A stretch of DNA of 7,430 bases from Dehalococcoidia bacterium (GTDB taxonomy: Bacteria; Chloroflexota; Dehalococcoidia; GIF9; UBA5629), in the NCBI GenBank assembly GCA_007280145.1, contig QYPU01000019.1, positions 1 through 7,430 of the forward strand. Reading direction: 5' to 3'. Of this stretch, positions 1-5,543 are shown one piece after another. The notes beneath the pieces were generated by a model. The model had not been told where the DNA came from. It saw only the letters and a program-made list of their open reading frames with translations, and made no database searches. Within the stretch, counting starts at the first letter, position 1. Each line of letters opens with the position of its first letter. Made by a program: the position numbers and the translations under genes.

Positions 1-224
1 AAAATGAGCCAGGCAACAAGAGGAGCACAAAGACCAAAGAGCAATAGAACGGGGGAGAATCCTACCATCACTTCCCCACTCGCCCACCCCGTAGACTCGG
101 ACATAAAGGGATAGAGCATCATAGGACTGTAAAAGACGAAACCAATCGGAATGATATAAACAATCAAGAGGAAGAGTAGCAGCCACCACCCATAAAAGCC
201 CTCTGCTTGTGTCCTAGCTCCCAT
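1..224 (-). CDS. MFS transporter, N-terminal part (upstream tandem paralog, runs off the left edge)
   Basis: This is the first 74 codons of a major facilitator superfamily permease of the inner membrane. Reading the minus strand from ATG at 224-222 gives an uninterrupted frame to the edge. It starts MGARTQAEGFYGWWLL, followed by a first membrane helix (about residues 12-34) and a second starting near residue 52 (VMVGFSPVLLLFGLCAPLV). It aligns without gaps to the start of the complete MFS gene next to it, with 53 of 74 residues identical by my count. The start is forced: an in-frame TAA lies two codons upstream of the ATG. Only a weak purine-rich stretch (AGAGAGAA, about 12 nt upstream) could serve as ribosome binding site. 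The substrate cannot be read from this fragment; the family resemblance is to oxalate/formate- and monocarboxylate-type permeases. It is transcribed in the same direction as its paralog but has its own promoter copy. Confidence 0.85.
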   Translation of the reverse strand, partial: MGARTQAEGFYGWWLLLFLLIVYIIPIGFVFYSPMMLYPFMSESTGWASGEVMVGFSPVLLLFGLCAPLVAWLI

Positions 225-312
225 AATTTAGACGGTTCTCTCTACTGCCCAAAAGGCATACAGCAGGCAAGCTACCCATTATACCACCGCATGATATATT
301 TTGAGCAAACTA
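225..312 (-). repeat. Duplicated MFS leader, copy A
   Basis: This 88-nt stretch between the ATG and the region just upstream of the -35 box matches 1656-1743 at 81 of 88 positions, without gaps. It contains the promoter and 5' untranslated leader. Similarity ends abruptly beyond 312/1743. It marks one end of a tandem duplication covering leader plus MFS gene. Confidence 0.9.
278..308 (-). promoter_or_regulatory. Promoter of the partial MFS gene
   Basis: On the minus strand a perfect -10 box TATAAT (283-278) follows TTGCTC (308-303) with a 19-nt spacer, slightly longer than ideal. Transcription would begin near 271, leaving a leader of about 47 nt. The same arrangement is duplicated in front of the second MFS gene, which supports its being functional. 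No experimental evidence; inferred from sigma70 consensus. Confidence 0.6.
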
Positions 313-322
313 CGAATTGAAC

Positions 323-332
323 GGTGCGCACC
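323..332. promoter_or_regulatory. Perfect 10-bp palindrome GGTGCGCACC upstream of the copy A promoter
   Basis: GGTGCGCACC is its own reverse complement and sits about 15 bp upstream of the -35 box of the partial MFS gene. It lies outside the duplicated leader, so the paralog lacks it. It could be a regulator site or a chance palindrome. It is also downstream of the complete MFS gene, but with no spacer loop or T-run it does not look like a terminator. Confidence 0.3.
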
Positions 333-368
333 AGTTATGCGGTTGACTAAGCTAAGCTGAGCTGGCTG

Positions 369-1655
369 TCATGTCTGGCTTCTTTTCGGCTCAGGCGGCC
401 TGCATAAGAGCATCGCCACAAATCCAACAGCCGTTGCCACCCACGCAAATAACATAGCGGTGAGATAGGTACCCTGGAGATCATAGAAAAAACCAGCGAG
501 AGGAGCAGCTCCAGCTTGAAACACCAGTGCAATTGGCATAACCATCCCGCTAATCCCCGGAAAAGCCTCATGCCCCCAGTAATTGCCAGTAATGGTAGGA
601 AGACAAATATAAGCTGCACCAAAGCCAAAACCCGCTAGTAAAGGATATAGATAGGCAATCCACATAGCCTCAGGCGAGACAAACCAGAACAGAATCCCCC
701 CTAACAGTAGGCACAGAGCAGAAAAGGCAAAGAGAAGGCGGGGCTCAATAATATCGCCCAGACCAGCGATGGCAAAACGTCCCACAATACTCAAGCCAAT
801 TGCTAGGCTGTAGAGAAAGGCTACCATAGTCGGGTCAAATCCGCGGTCCTGCAAGTGAAATGGAGCCTGTGTAACAATTATTTGCCAAAGGAAGAAGCTT
901 CCCGCTACAGCAACAACCAGAAGCCACAGGGCAGGCGTCCTCAGAGCATCGTGTACAGTCCAGCTAACAGGCGTACGGTAAGTCCGCACTGCCCGGCTCT
1001 TACCGCCAGCTACTACCTTAGCCTCATCCGATGACAGCCCATCCTGGCACTGCCCCATATCTTCCGGCCGATTACGCACCGTGAAAATGGCCATTATCGC
1101 CCCTACTACTGATGCAGCAGCAATCATAAACCAGCCAACCCGCCAATTCCCTCCCGCACTCAGAACAACCCTGCTGATAATTTGAGGCACTAAAAAACCA
1201 CCAATAGCCCCCCCTCCCAGCACCAGACCCAAGGCTAGCGCACGACGGACGTTAAACCAGAAAACTATTACCGTCTGGACAGGAATGACCGAGGCAAAGG
1301 CCACTCCCAAGCCAACAAAAAGGGAGAGAATAACATAAATCGGATAGATATCTCCTATTATGCCCATTAAGAAAGCAGCCACAGCAATAATAAGCCCTCC
1401 TACAAAGATAGTAACCCTGGCTCCAAAACGACCAATCATCCAGGCAACGAGCGGGGCACTAAGGCCCATGAGCAACAGCATGCACGCAAATCCCACCATT
1501 ATTTCCCCGCGTGACCACGCCAACTCACTGGTCATAAAAGGATAAAGCACCGCCGGACTATAGAAAGCAAAGCCAACCGGAATGGTATAAACAATCAAGA
1601 GGAAGAATAACAGCCACCACCCATAGAAACCCTGTGCTTGTGTCCTAGCTCCCAT
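369..1655 (-). CDS. MFS transporter (oxalate/formate or monocarboxylate permease-like)
   Basis: Complete 428-residue inner-membrane permease of the major facilitator superfamily, of the usual length for a 12-helix member. The N-terminal YGWW segment (residues 11-14) opens helix 1. A motif-A-like GRFGAR (75-80) follows helix 2 in the loop to helix 3. A glycine-rich helix with LVLGGGAIGGF lies near the middle of the N-terminal half. A charged cytoplasmic loop (about 200-235, rich in Lys/Arg/Asp) separates the two six-helix halves, and the protein ends in a short basic tail (PPEPKRSQT). Overall texture resembles oxalate:formate antiporter and monocarboxylate transporter relatives, but substrate is not determinable. 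The ATG is fixed by an in-frame TAA two codons upstream; there is only a weak ribosome binding site. It is a tandem paralog of the partial gene to its left, suggesting duplication followed by divergence in substrate. No obvious terminator follows it before the paralog's promoter. Confidence 0.93.
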   Translation of the reverse strand: MGARTQAQGFYGWWLLFFLLIVYTIPVGFAFYSPAVLYPFMTSELAWSRGEIMVGFACMLLLMGLSAPLVAWMIGRFGARVTIFVGGLIIAVAAFLMGIIGDIYPIYVILSLFVGLGVAFASVIPVQTVIVFWFNVRRALALGLVLGGGAIGGFLVPQIISRVVLSAGGNWRVGWFMIAAASVVGAIMAIFTVRNRPEDMGQCQDGLSSDEAKVVAGGKSRAVRTYRTPVSWTVHDALRTPALWLLVVAVAGSFFLWQIIVTQAPFHLQDRGFDPTMVAFLYSLAIGLSIVGRFAIAGLGDIIEPRLLFAFSALCLLLGGILFWFVSPEAMWIAYLYPLLAGFGFGAAYICLPTITGNYWGHEAFPGISGMVMPIALVFQAGAAPLAGFFYDLQGTYLTAMLFAWVATAVGFVAMLLCRPPEPKRSQT

Positions 1656-1743
1656 AATTTAAACGGTTCTCTCTACTGACCAAAAGGCATACAACAGGCA
1701 AGCTACCCATTATACCACCCTATGATATATTTTGAGTAACCTA
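1656..1743 (-). repeat. Duplicated MFS leader, copy B
   Basis: Second copy of the 88-nt leader/promoter block found at 225-312 (81 of 88 identical). Identity stays near 92% across the leader and the first 24 codons of the gene, then falls to about 65% over codons 25-50. Confidence 0.9.
1709..1739 (-). promoter_or_regulatory. Promoter of the complete MFS gene
   Basis: Minus-strand -10 TATAAT (1714-1709) and -35 TTACTC (1739-1734), separated by 19 nt, identical in layout to the copy in front of the partial paralog. It points away from the metallo-beta-lactamase gene, so 1656-1861 is a divergent regulatory region. Confidence 0.6.
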
Positions 1744-1820
1744 AGGTTGGGTTACCTGCTTAAATGATTTGACACGACCTATCCAATATGACATTGGGTT
1801 AGGACAAAAGCCACGAAAGG

Positions 1821-1829
1821 TGATACAAT
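1821..1829 (+). promoter_or_regulatory. Extended -10 promoter element for the MBL-fold gene
   Basis: TGATACAAT is an extended -10 (TGn plus TACAAT) ending 32 nt before the ATG, giving a short leader that contains the ribosome binding site. The -35 region is poor (TTAGGA at 1799-1804, spacer 19), consistent with an extended -10 promoter. Consensus reading only. Confidence 0.4.
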
Positions 1830-1861
1830 AGCTGGATGATTTAGCACTGGAGGTTAACTTA

Positions 1862-2851
1862 ATGGCTGAAGAAATCCTACCTGACCTTTACAGAATTGAA
1901 ATCCCTTTGCCCAGAAATCCTTTGAAATCTTTGAATTCCTATGTGATAAGGGGTAAGGGACGATTTTTGATTATTGATACAGGATTTAACCGCGAGGAGT
2001 GCTTGCGCCCGATGCTGTCTAACCTGGAAGAACTGGGTGTAGACTTAAACAAGACAGACTTTTTCATTACTCACATGCACGCAGACCATGCCGGCCTGGT
2101 GGGAAAACTGGCTACTGCTATGTCAAAAGTCTACTTCAACGAGGTGGAAGCTCCTTACGTTAATTTTCTTGATTCTAAAGAACTTGAAGGGCATTTTCAA
2201 GAGCTACTGGCATTTTACACTGCTAATGGCTTCCCCGGGGAGGAAGTCAAAAAAGCTCTCACCAGCCATCCAGGCTATCGATATAGCGCAAAAGAGCATG
2301 TGGATTTTTGTATTTTGAAAGAAGGCGACTCAATAGAGATTGGAGATTACTCATTTAGGTGCATTGAAACCCCAGGACACACTCCAGGTCATATGTGCCT
2401 TTACGAGGCTAACAAGAAAATCCTTGTGTCTGGAGACCACATTCTCTTTGACATCACTCCCAACATTACCTTCTGGTTCGAAATGAAAAACTCGCTCAAA
2501 GAATATCTGGCAAACCTAGAAAAAGTCTACCCTCTTGATGTGAATCTTGTACTGCCAGGCCATCGGAGCCTGTGGAACAACCACAGAGAAAGGGTCACAG
2601 AACTGCAGACACATCACAAAAACAGGCTAACTGAGGTCCTCTCTACTCTTGAAGCCGGAGAGAAGACTGCGTGGGGGGTAGCTCCTGATATTAGCTGGGA
2701 TATAGACTGCAGCTCATGGGAGCAATTCCCACCGCCGCAGAAGTGGTTCGCCGTTGGAGAAACCATCGCTCACCTGGACTATCTCGAAGCAGAGGGGAAG
2801 ATACGCAGAAAGATGAACAATGGCAAGATACTATATTCACTGGCTATCTAG
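1862..2851 (+). CDS. MBL-fold metallo-hydrolase with C-terminal winged-helix domain
   Basis: A 329-residue soluble metal-dependent hydrolase. The metallo-beta-lactamase domain fills about residues 8-240. Its dinuclear metal ligands are all visible: HMHADH (His71, His73, Asp75, His76), His177 in GHTPGH, bridging Asp192 in SGDH and His234 in LPGH. The remaining ~80 residues resemble the winged-helix domain (BLACT_WH type) of LACTB2-like proteins, ending in a GKIRRKMNNGKILYSL wing. LACTB2-type proteins include RNases and thioester/lactone hydrolases, so the substrate is open; an acyl-CoA thioesterase-like role would suit the neighbourhood but is inference. A GGAGG (1849-1853) lies 8 nt before the ATG and fixes the start. 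It is divergent from the MFS genes and convergent with the acyl-CoA dehydrogenase, so it is probably monocistronic. Confidence 0.92.
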   Translation: MAEEILPDLYRIEIPLPRNPLKSLNSYVIRGKGRFLIIDTGFNREECLRPMLSNLEELGVDLNKTDFFITHMHADHAGLVGKLATAMSKVYFNEVEAPYVNFLDSKELEGHFQELLAFYTANGFPGEEVKKALTSHPGYRYSAKEHVDFCILKEGDSIEIGDYSFRCIETPGHTPGHMCLYEANKKILVSGDHILFDITPNITFWFEMKNSLKEYLANLEKVYPLDVNLVLPGHRSLWNNHRERVTELQTHHKNRLTEVLSTLEAGEKTAWGVAPDISWDIDCSSWEQFPPPQKWFAVGETIAHLDYLEAEGKIRRKMNNGKILYSLAI

Positions 2852-2876
2852 TAACTTTTCAGTGCATTAGATACAC

Positions 2877-2909
2877 TTCGTGCTCAACCTCTCAGAGGCT
2901 GAGCACGAA
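2877..2909. terminator. Strong hairpin between convergent genes (putative terminator)
   Basis: TTCGTGCTCA (2877-2886) and TGAGCACGAA (2900-2909) form a perfect 10-bp outer stem. After one mismatch, CCTC/GAGG (2888-2891/2895-2898) adds 4 bp around a TCA loop. It lies between the stop codons of the MBL-fold gene (plus) and the acyl-CoA dehydrogenase (minus), where a bidirectional terminator would be expected. Neither side has a clean T-run, so it may be a weak intrinsic terminator or an RNA-end-protecting stem. Confidence 0.6.
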
Positions 2910-2925
2910 CCAATTATTCCTTCAG

Positions 2926-2943
2926 CCGTGGTTAACCGTGGTT
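2926..2943 (+). repeat. Short tandem direct repeat CCGTGGTT
   Basis: CCGTGGTT occurs twice with AA between (2926-2933 and 2936-2943). The junction makes the palindrome GGTTAACC (2930-2937). It lies just beyond the stop codon of the acyl-CoA dehydrogenase. No function is apparent. Confidence 0.45.
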
Positions 2944-2953
2944 CTCAGAAATG

Positions 2954-4099
2954 CTAGCGCAGGATATTCCTTGCAATAACAACCTTCATTATTTCTGCGG
3001 TGCCCTCGTATATCTGCGTTATCTTAGCATCGCGGAAGTAGCGCTGAACGGGACTATCCATCATATAGCCGTAGCCGCCAAGCATCTGTATTCCCTCTGT
3101 TGCTGCCTTCATAGCCACTTCACTGGCGAAGTCCTTTGCCATAGCTGCCTCTGTAGTAAAGCGAAGCCCTTTATCCTTCAGGTCGGCGGCTCGCAAGGCT
3201 AATAATCGCGCAGCATCAATTCTCTCTGCTATGTCAACAAGCCTCCACTGAAGACCCTGAAAATTAATAATTGGCTGGCCATACTGCACGCGTTCCTTCA
3301 TGTGGCTTATAGATGCTTCCAGAGCGGCTCGGGCAATACCTACTGCCTGAGCTGCAATACCTATCCTGCAAACATCCAGCGTTCCTAGAGCTATACCGAA
3401 ACCTCTTCCTTCCTCACCAAGGAGATTTTCAACGGGTATGCGGCAATCCTCAAGTATTATCTCAGCATTGTGCGCCGCCCGTATGCCTAGCTTGTGATAG
3501 ACTGTACCAATGGACAACCCTGGTGTACCTTTCTCGGCAATAAAGACACTCATACCTTTGTAGCCTAGAGACTTATCTTTGGTAGCGAAGATTACAAAGG
3601 TGTCGGCGAAATTTGCATTGGAAATAAATGTTTTAGTACCGTTGAGAACATAAGAGTTGCCATCTTTTACTGCGGTTGTTTCGCCTGCGGCTGCATCGCT
3701 ACCGGCATTAGCCTCAGTCAGGGCAAATGAACCTATCTTCTCGCCTCGCGCAAGAGGAGGCAGATAGCGCTTCTTTTGCTCCTCATTGCCATACGCGTTT
3801 ATGGCATGGCACGTTAGTCCAGCACCCCCACTTGTATCCATGATGGTACTGACAGCAGCAGACACACAAGCAACTTCCTCCATAGCTATGCACCAGTGGA
3901 TACAGTCATTGCCGCTTCCACCATATTTCTCATCTACAGTTATCCCCATTATTCCCAGCTCTCCCAGCCTCTTAATAATTTCGAGGGGATATTCCTCATT
4001 TACGTCTATGCGCTCGGCTATTGGCTCGATTTCTTTTCTGGCAAAATCTCGAACCATGTCTCTGAACTTTTGCTGGTCTTCGGTTAATTGAAAATCCAT
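2954..4099 (-). CDS. Acyl-CoA dehydrogenase (short-chain/butyryl-CoA type)
   Basis: A 381-residue flavoenzyme of normal length for the short-chain class. It would bind FAD, oxidise an acyl-CoA to the 2-enoyl-CoA and pass electrons to electron-transfer flavoprotein in the cytoplasm. The N-terminal helical domain (about 1-115) is followed by the beta domain with the family signature ALTEANAGSD (126-135). The C-terminal helical domain carries GGYGY near residue 342 and IYEGTAEI, whose Glu365 is in the catalytic-base position of butyryl-CoA and medium-chain dehydrogenases. Chain-length specificity is inferred from the overall resemblance. A perfect AAGGAGGT (4114-4107) lies 7 nt before the ATG and fixes the start. 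Directly upstream, same strand, is the dehydratase remnant (60-nt gap), hinting that this gene was part of a C4 acyl-CoA operon. No strong promoter is visible in the gap, so it may be transcribed from upstream. Confidence 0.96.
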   Translation of the reverse strand: MDFQLTEDQQKFRDMVRDFARKEIEPIAERIDVNEEYPLEIIKRLGELGIMGITVDEKYGGSGNDCIHWCIAMEEVACVSAAVSTIMDTSGGAGLTCHAINAYGNEEQKKRYLPPLARGEKIGSFALTEANAGSDAAAGETTAVKDGNSYVLNGTKTFISNANFADTFVIFATKDKSLGYKGMSVFIAEKGTPGLSIGTVYHKLGIRAAHNAEIILEDCRIPVENLLGEEGRGFGIALGTLDVCRIGIAAQAVGIARAALEASISHMKERVQYGQPIINFQGLQWRLVDIAERIDAARLLALRAADLKDKGLRFTTEAAMAKDFASEVAMKAATEGIQMLGGYGYMMDSPVQRYFRDAKITQIYEGTAEIMKVVIARNILR

Positions 4100-4159
4100 C
4101 GTAAATACCTCCTTCTAAGTTCTCATATAGTTACAAAGACTTAAATTAGTGTCCAAACT

Positions 4160-4330
4160 TTATCGTCTATTAGCAATCCCTGCTGCGGCGAAGATTTGAG
4201 CATGACCTTCCACAGTCCCTCTCGTTGCTGGGTGTATAGTAACATCTTCGATCAGCTCGCCAAACTTGTAAACATTGGGTCTCAATTTCCGCAGACTTTC
4301 CTTGAATTCCCCTGGTGTTTTCAGTGCCAT
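4160..4330 (-). pseudogene. N-terminal remnant of a 4-hydroxybutyryl-CoA dehydratase/HpaB-type gene
   Basis: A 56-codon frame starts at ATG 4330-4328, with a GAGG motif 5 nt upstream, and ends at TAA 4162-4160. It begins MALKTPGEFKESLRKL, and the segment VYKFGELIEDV followed by HPATR matches the opening of 4-hydroxybutyryl-CoA dehydratase (AbfD): ESLRKL, VYxFGExIE and HPxxR as I recall that family. Intact members are roughly 480-500 residues, FAD- and [4Fe-4S]-containing, and convert 4-hydroxybutyryl-CoA to crotonyl-CoA. Here the similarity fades at about residue 50 (AQIFAAAG) and the frame stops, with no further domain sequence in the 60 nt before the acyl-CoA dehydrogenase. The start and ribosome binding site are intact, so a deletion of the 3' ~90% is likelier than random decay. 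It could still be translated as a short peptide. A related 4-hydroxyphenylacetate 3-hydroxylase family member is the alternative. Confidence 0.7.
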
Positions 4331-4471
4331 TTCTTCCTCTTTTGGTGGTCACACCCTAAGCTAAGCTAATGAATCCGGGTTGACTCACCTAAGTTAATCT
4401 TGCGTCTGCCAGAATTCGCACCGGTAACATCCGGGGGGTATTATAACAGGCAGTGGCAAGCCAGACAATAT

Positions 4472-4483
4472 GGAGGAACTTAA
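4472..4483 (+). repeat. 12-nt direct repeat GGAGGAACTTAA, left copy
   Basis: An exact copy occurs at 4805-4816. The two copies bracket the REP-like cluster. They could be a target-site duplication, recombination scars or copies of the same leader motif; the length is longer than most insertion duplications. Confidence 0.55.
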
Positions 4484-4510
4484 CCTTAATCCGCGAGTGC
4501 AGATTTCCTT

Positions 4511-4740
4511 CCTGCCATTGCGAGCCTCTTTCTGTCATTCTGGTGAGCCAAAGCCCTGAGTGCAGCGAAGGGGCAGCGAAGAATCTCTGGCTCAGGGTGA
4601 ACTCCGCGAAGTAATCTCGGCCAACCTCTACCGTCTTTACGAGCGAAGTTGGGTAGGCTGGAGCATCCGCTCCAGTCCAAAGCAATACTCGATATACCTC
4701 TCCGTCTTTGCGAGGAGCACCAACGACGAAGCAATCCCGG
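4511..4740 (+). repeat. Cluster of degenerate REP/MITE-like repeat units
   Basis: The block is made of variants of a dispersed-repeat theme: an opening like GTCATTGCGAG and a closing like CGAAGCAATCTC. Openings: TGCCATTGCGAG (from 4513), TGTCATTCTG (from 4533), CCGTCTTTACGAGCGAAG (4631-4648) and CCGTCTTTGCGAGGAGC (4702-4718). Closings: GCGAAGAATCTC (4575-4586), CGCGAAGTAATCTCGG (4605-4620), AAAGCAATACTCG (4679-4691) and CGAAGCAATCCCGG (4727-4740). The order open-open-close-close at 4513-4620 suggests one unit inserted within another. Such repeats are known in intergenic DNA of many bacteria; which family this belongs to needs a genome-wide comparison. Confidence 0.7.
4649..4680. repeat. Inverted repeat inside one REP-like unit
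   Basis: CTGGAGC (4658-4664) and GCTCCAG (4669-4675) form a perfect 7-bp stem with an ATCC loop, flanked by TTGG (4649-4652) and CCAA (4677-4680). It separates the opening and closing halves of a repeat unit, as if a small hairpin element had entered it. Confidence 0.65.
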
Positions 4741-4804
4741 TGGCCGGGAGGTGAGGGAAAACTAAACATATAAGCGTCACCCACCTATCTGAACGAGATT
4801 ATAG

Positions 4805-4816
4805 GGAGGAACTTAA
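4805..4816 (+). repeat. 12-nt direct repeat GGAGGAACTTAA, right copy
   Basis: Exact match to 4472-4483. This copy lies just upstream of the rhomboid promoter. Confidence 0.55.
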
Positions 4817-4828
4817 GAGTACAACGCC

Positions 4829-4857
4829 TTGCTATAAGGCAGTTTGTGAGCTATTAT
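4829..4857 (+). promoter_or_regulatory. Promoter of the rhomboid-dehydratase gene group
   Basis: TTGCTA (4829-4834) and TATTAT (4852-4857) with an ideal 17-nt spacer resemble a sigma70 promoter. The start of transcription would be near 4864, giving a leader of about 40 nt. A short inverted repeat, GCCTT/AAGGC (4826-4830/4836-4840), overlaps the -35 box and could be an operator. Confidence 0.55.
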
Positions 4858-4885
4858 GTGGGATGAAAACTACTGAACACATCTT

Positions 4886-4890
4886 GGAGG
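4886..4890 (+). promoter_or_regulatory. Ribosome binding site of the rhomboid gene, unusually distant
   Basis: GGAGG ends 13 nt before ATG 4904, longer than the usual 5-9 nt. No nearer start codon exists in frame, so the ATG stands, but translation may be modest. Confidence 0.5.
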
Positions 4891-4903
4891 CATAGGCAAA
4901 ATA

Positions 4904-5482
4904 ATGAGATACAATAGCTATCGAGGCTACAGTCAAACACCTATCTGGGCCATAATGATTGTATGCTTTCTGGTGTTTATAGCCACCCTTGTAAGCCAAG
5001 AACTCGTATTTCTCCTTGGACTACAGCCAGCAACCTTCCTGGCAAAGCCCTGGACAATCGTTACCAATCTCTTTGTCCACGGTGGCTTATGGCATCTGCT
5101 GGCTAATATGTTGACCCTCTACTTTTTCGGTAGGTTTCTGATCAGGTTAACCGGGACTCAAAACTTCTTAATTATATATTTCTTAGGAGGAATACTGGGC
5201 AACATCCTTTTTATGCTTCTAGGCTCACCTTTTTCTATAGTTATCGGTGCTTCAGGGGCTATCTTTGCCCTGGGAGGAACACTTACAGTGCTGACACCGA
5301 AATTGCGAGTCTTTGTGTTTCCCATCCCAGTTCCGCTTCCCCTATGGGTAGCGATAATTGGAGGCTTCTTCATAATGTCCCTCCTCCCACACGTAGCCTG
5401 GCAAGGTCACCTGGGTGGCCTGCTCCTCGGTCTCATAGCTGGCTTCGTCTTGCGTACCAGAGGGCGCCGCTTCATTTACTAG
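4904..5482 (+). CDS. Rhomboid-family intramembrane serine protease
   Basis: A 192-residue polytopic membrane protein with the minimal six-helix rhomboid core. The first helix covers about residues 13-31. The signature HGGLWHLLAN (59-68) supplies the conserved His64 and Asn68 of the oxyanion region. GASG (115-118) carries the nucleophile Ser117. GHLGGLLLG (168-176) in the last helix carries the catalytic His169. All catalytic positions are therefore present, so an active enzyme cleaving transmembrane substrates is expected; the substrate is unknown. The W-R-like motif of loop 1 is not obvious. The gene has its own promoter and leads a same-strand group with two dehydratase genes (61-nt gap). 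That link may be only co-transcription, as there is no known functional connection. Confidence 0.95.
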   Translation: MRYNSYRGYSQTPIWAIMIVCFLVFIATLVSQELVFLLGLQPATFLAKPWTIVTNLFVHGGLWHLLANMLTLYFFGRFLIRLTGTQNFLIIYFLGGILGNILFMLLGSPFSIVIGASGAIFALGGTLTVLTPKLRVFVFPIPVPLPLWVAIIGGFFIMSLLPHVAWQGHLGGLLLGLIAGFVLRTRGRRFIY

Positions 5483-5543
5483 TTTACCCGCAGCAGAAAT
5501 TCACAGCAGAACCTGGAGACCAACACTAAACAAGGAGGTAGAA

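Larger units (their letters stand above)
4331..4903. other. 573-bp gene-free region with degenerate repeats
   Basis: No credible gene was found on either strand. The long minus-strand frames here run through the repeat cluster and have no recognisable protein features. The region contains, in order: the divergent upstream side of the dehydratase remnant, a 12-nt direct repeat (first copy), REP/MITE-like units (about 4511-4740), the second direct-repeat copy and the promoter and ribosome binding site of the rhomboid gene. Confidence 0.75.

Noticed and set aside
348..358. TAAGCTAAGCT shared with 4357-4367
   Set aside because: The 11-mer is internally repetitive and both copies are in unrelated intergenic contexts; apart from a nearby GGTTGACT in each, flanks do not align. 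Most likely chance.
1769..1774. Perfect TTGACA -35 box upstream of the MBL-fold gene
   Set aside because: No acceptable -10 hexamer lies 16-18 nt downstream (the bases there read CATTGG or similar). The extended -10 at 1821-1829 is the better candidate.
4170..4352. 60-codon minus-strand open frame
   Set aside because: It is an out-of-frame reading of the dehydratase remnant at 4160-4330, whose frame gives a family-like protein. The 60-codon product is Arg/Cys-rich with no pattern.
4415..4444. Possible plus-strand promoter TTCGCA / TATTAT with 18-nt spacer in the gene-free region
   Set aside because: No gene or structured RNA can be supported downstream before the repeat cluster, and the -35 is weak.
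4389..4784. 131-codon open frame on the minus strand through the gene-free region
   Set aside because: It reads straight through the REP-like units and short inverted repeats and has no ribosome binding site or recognisable domain. Another minus-strand frame is also open across the same stretch.
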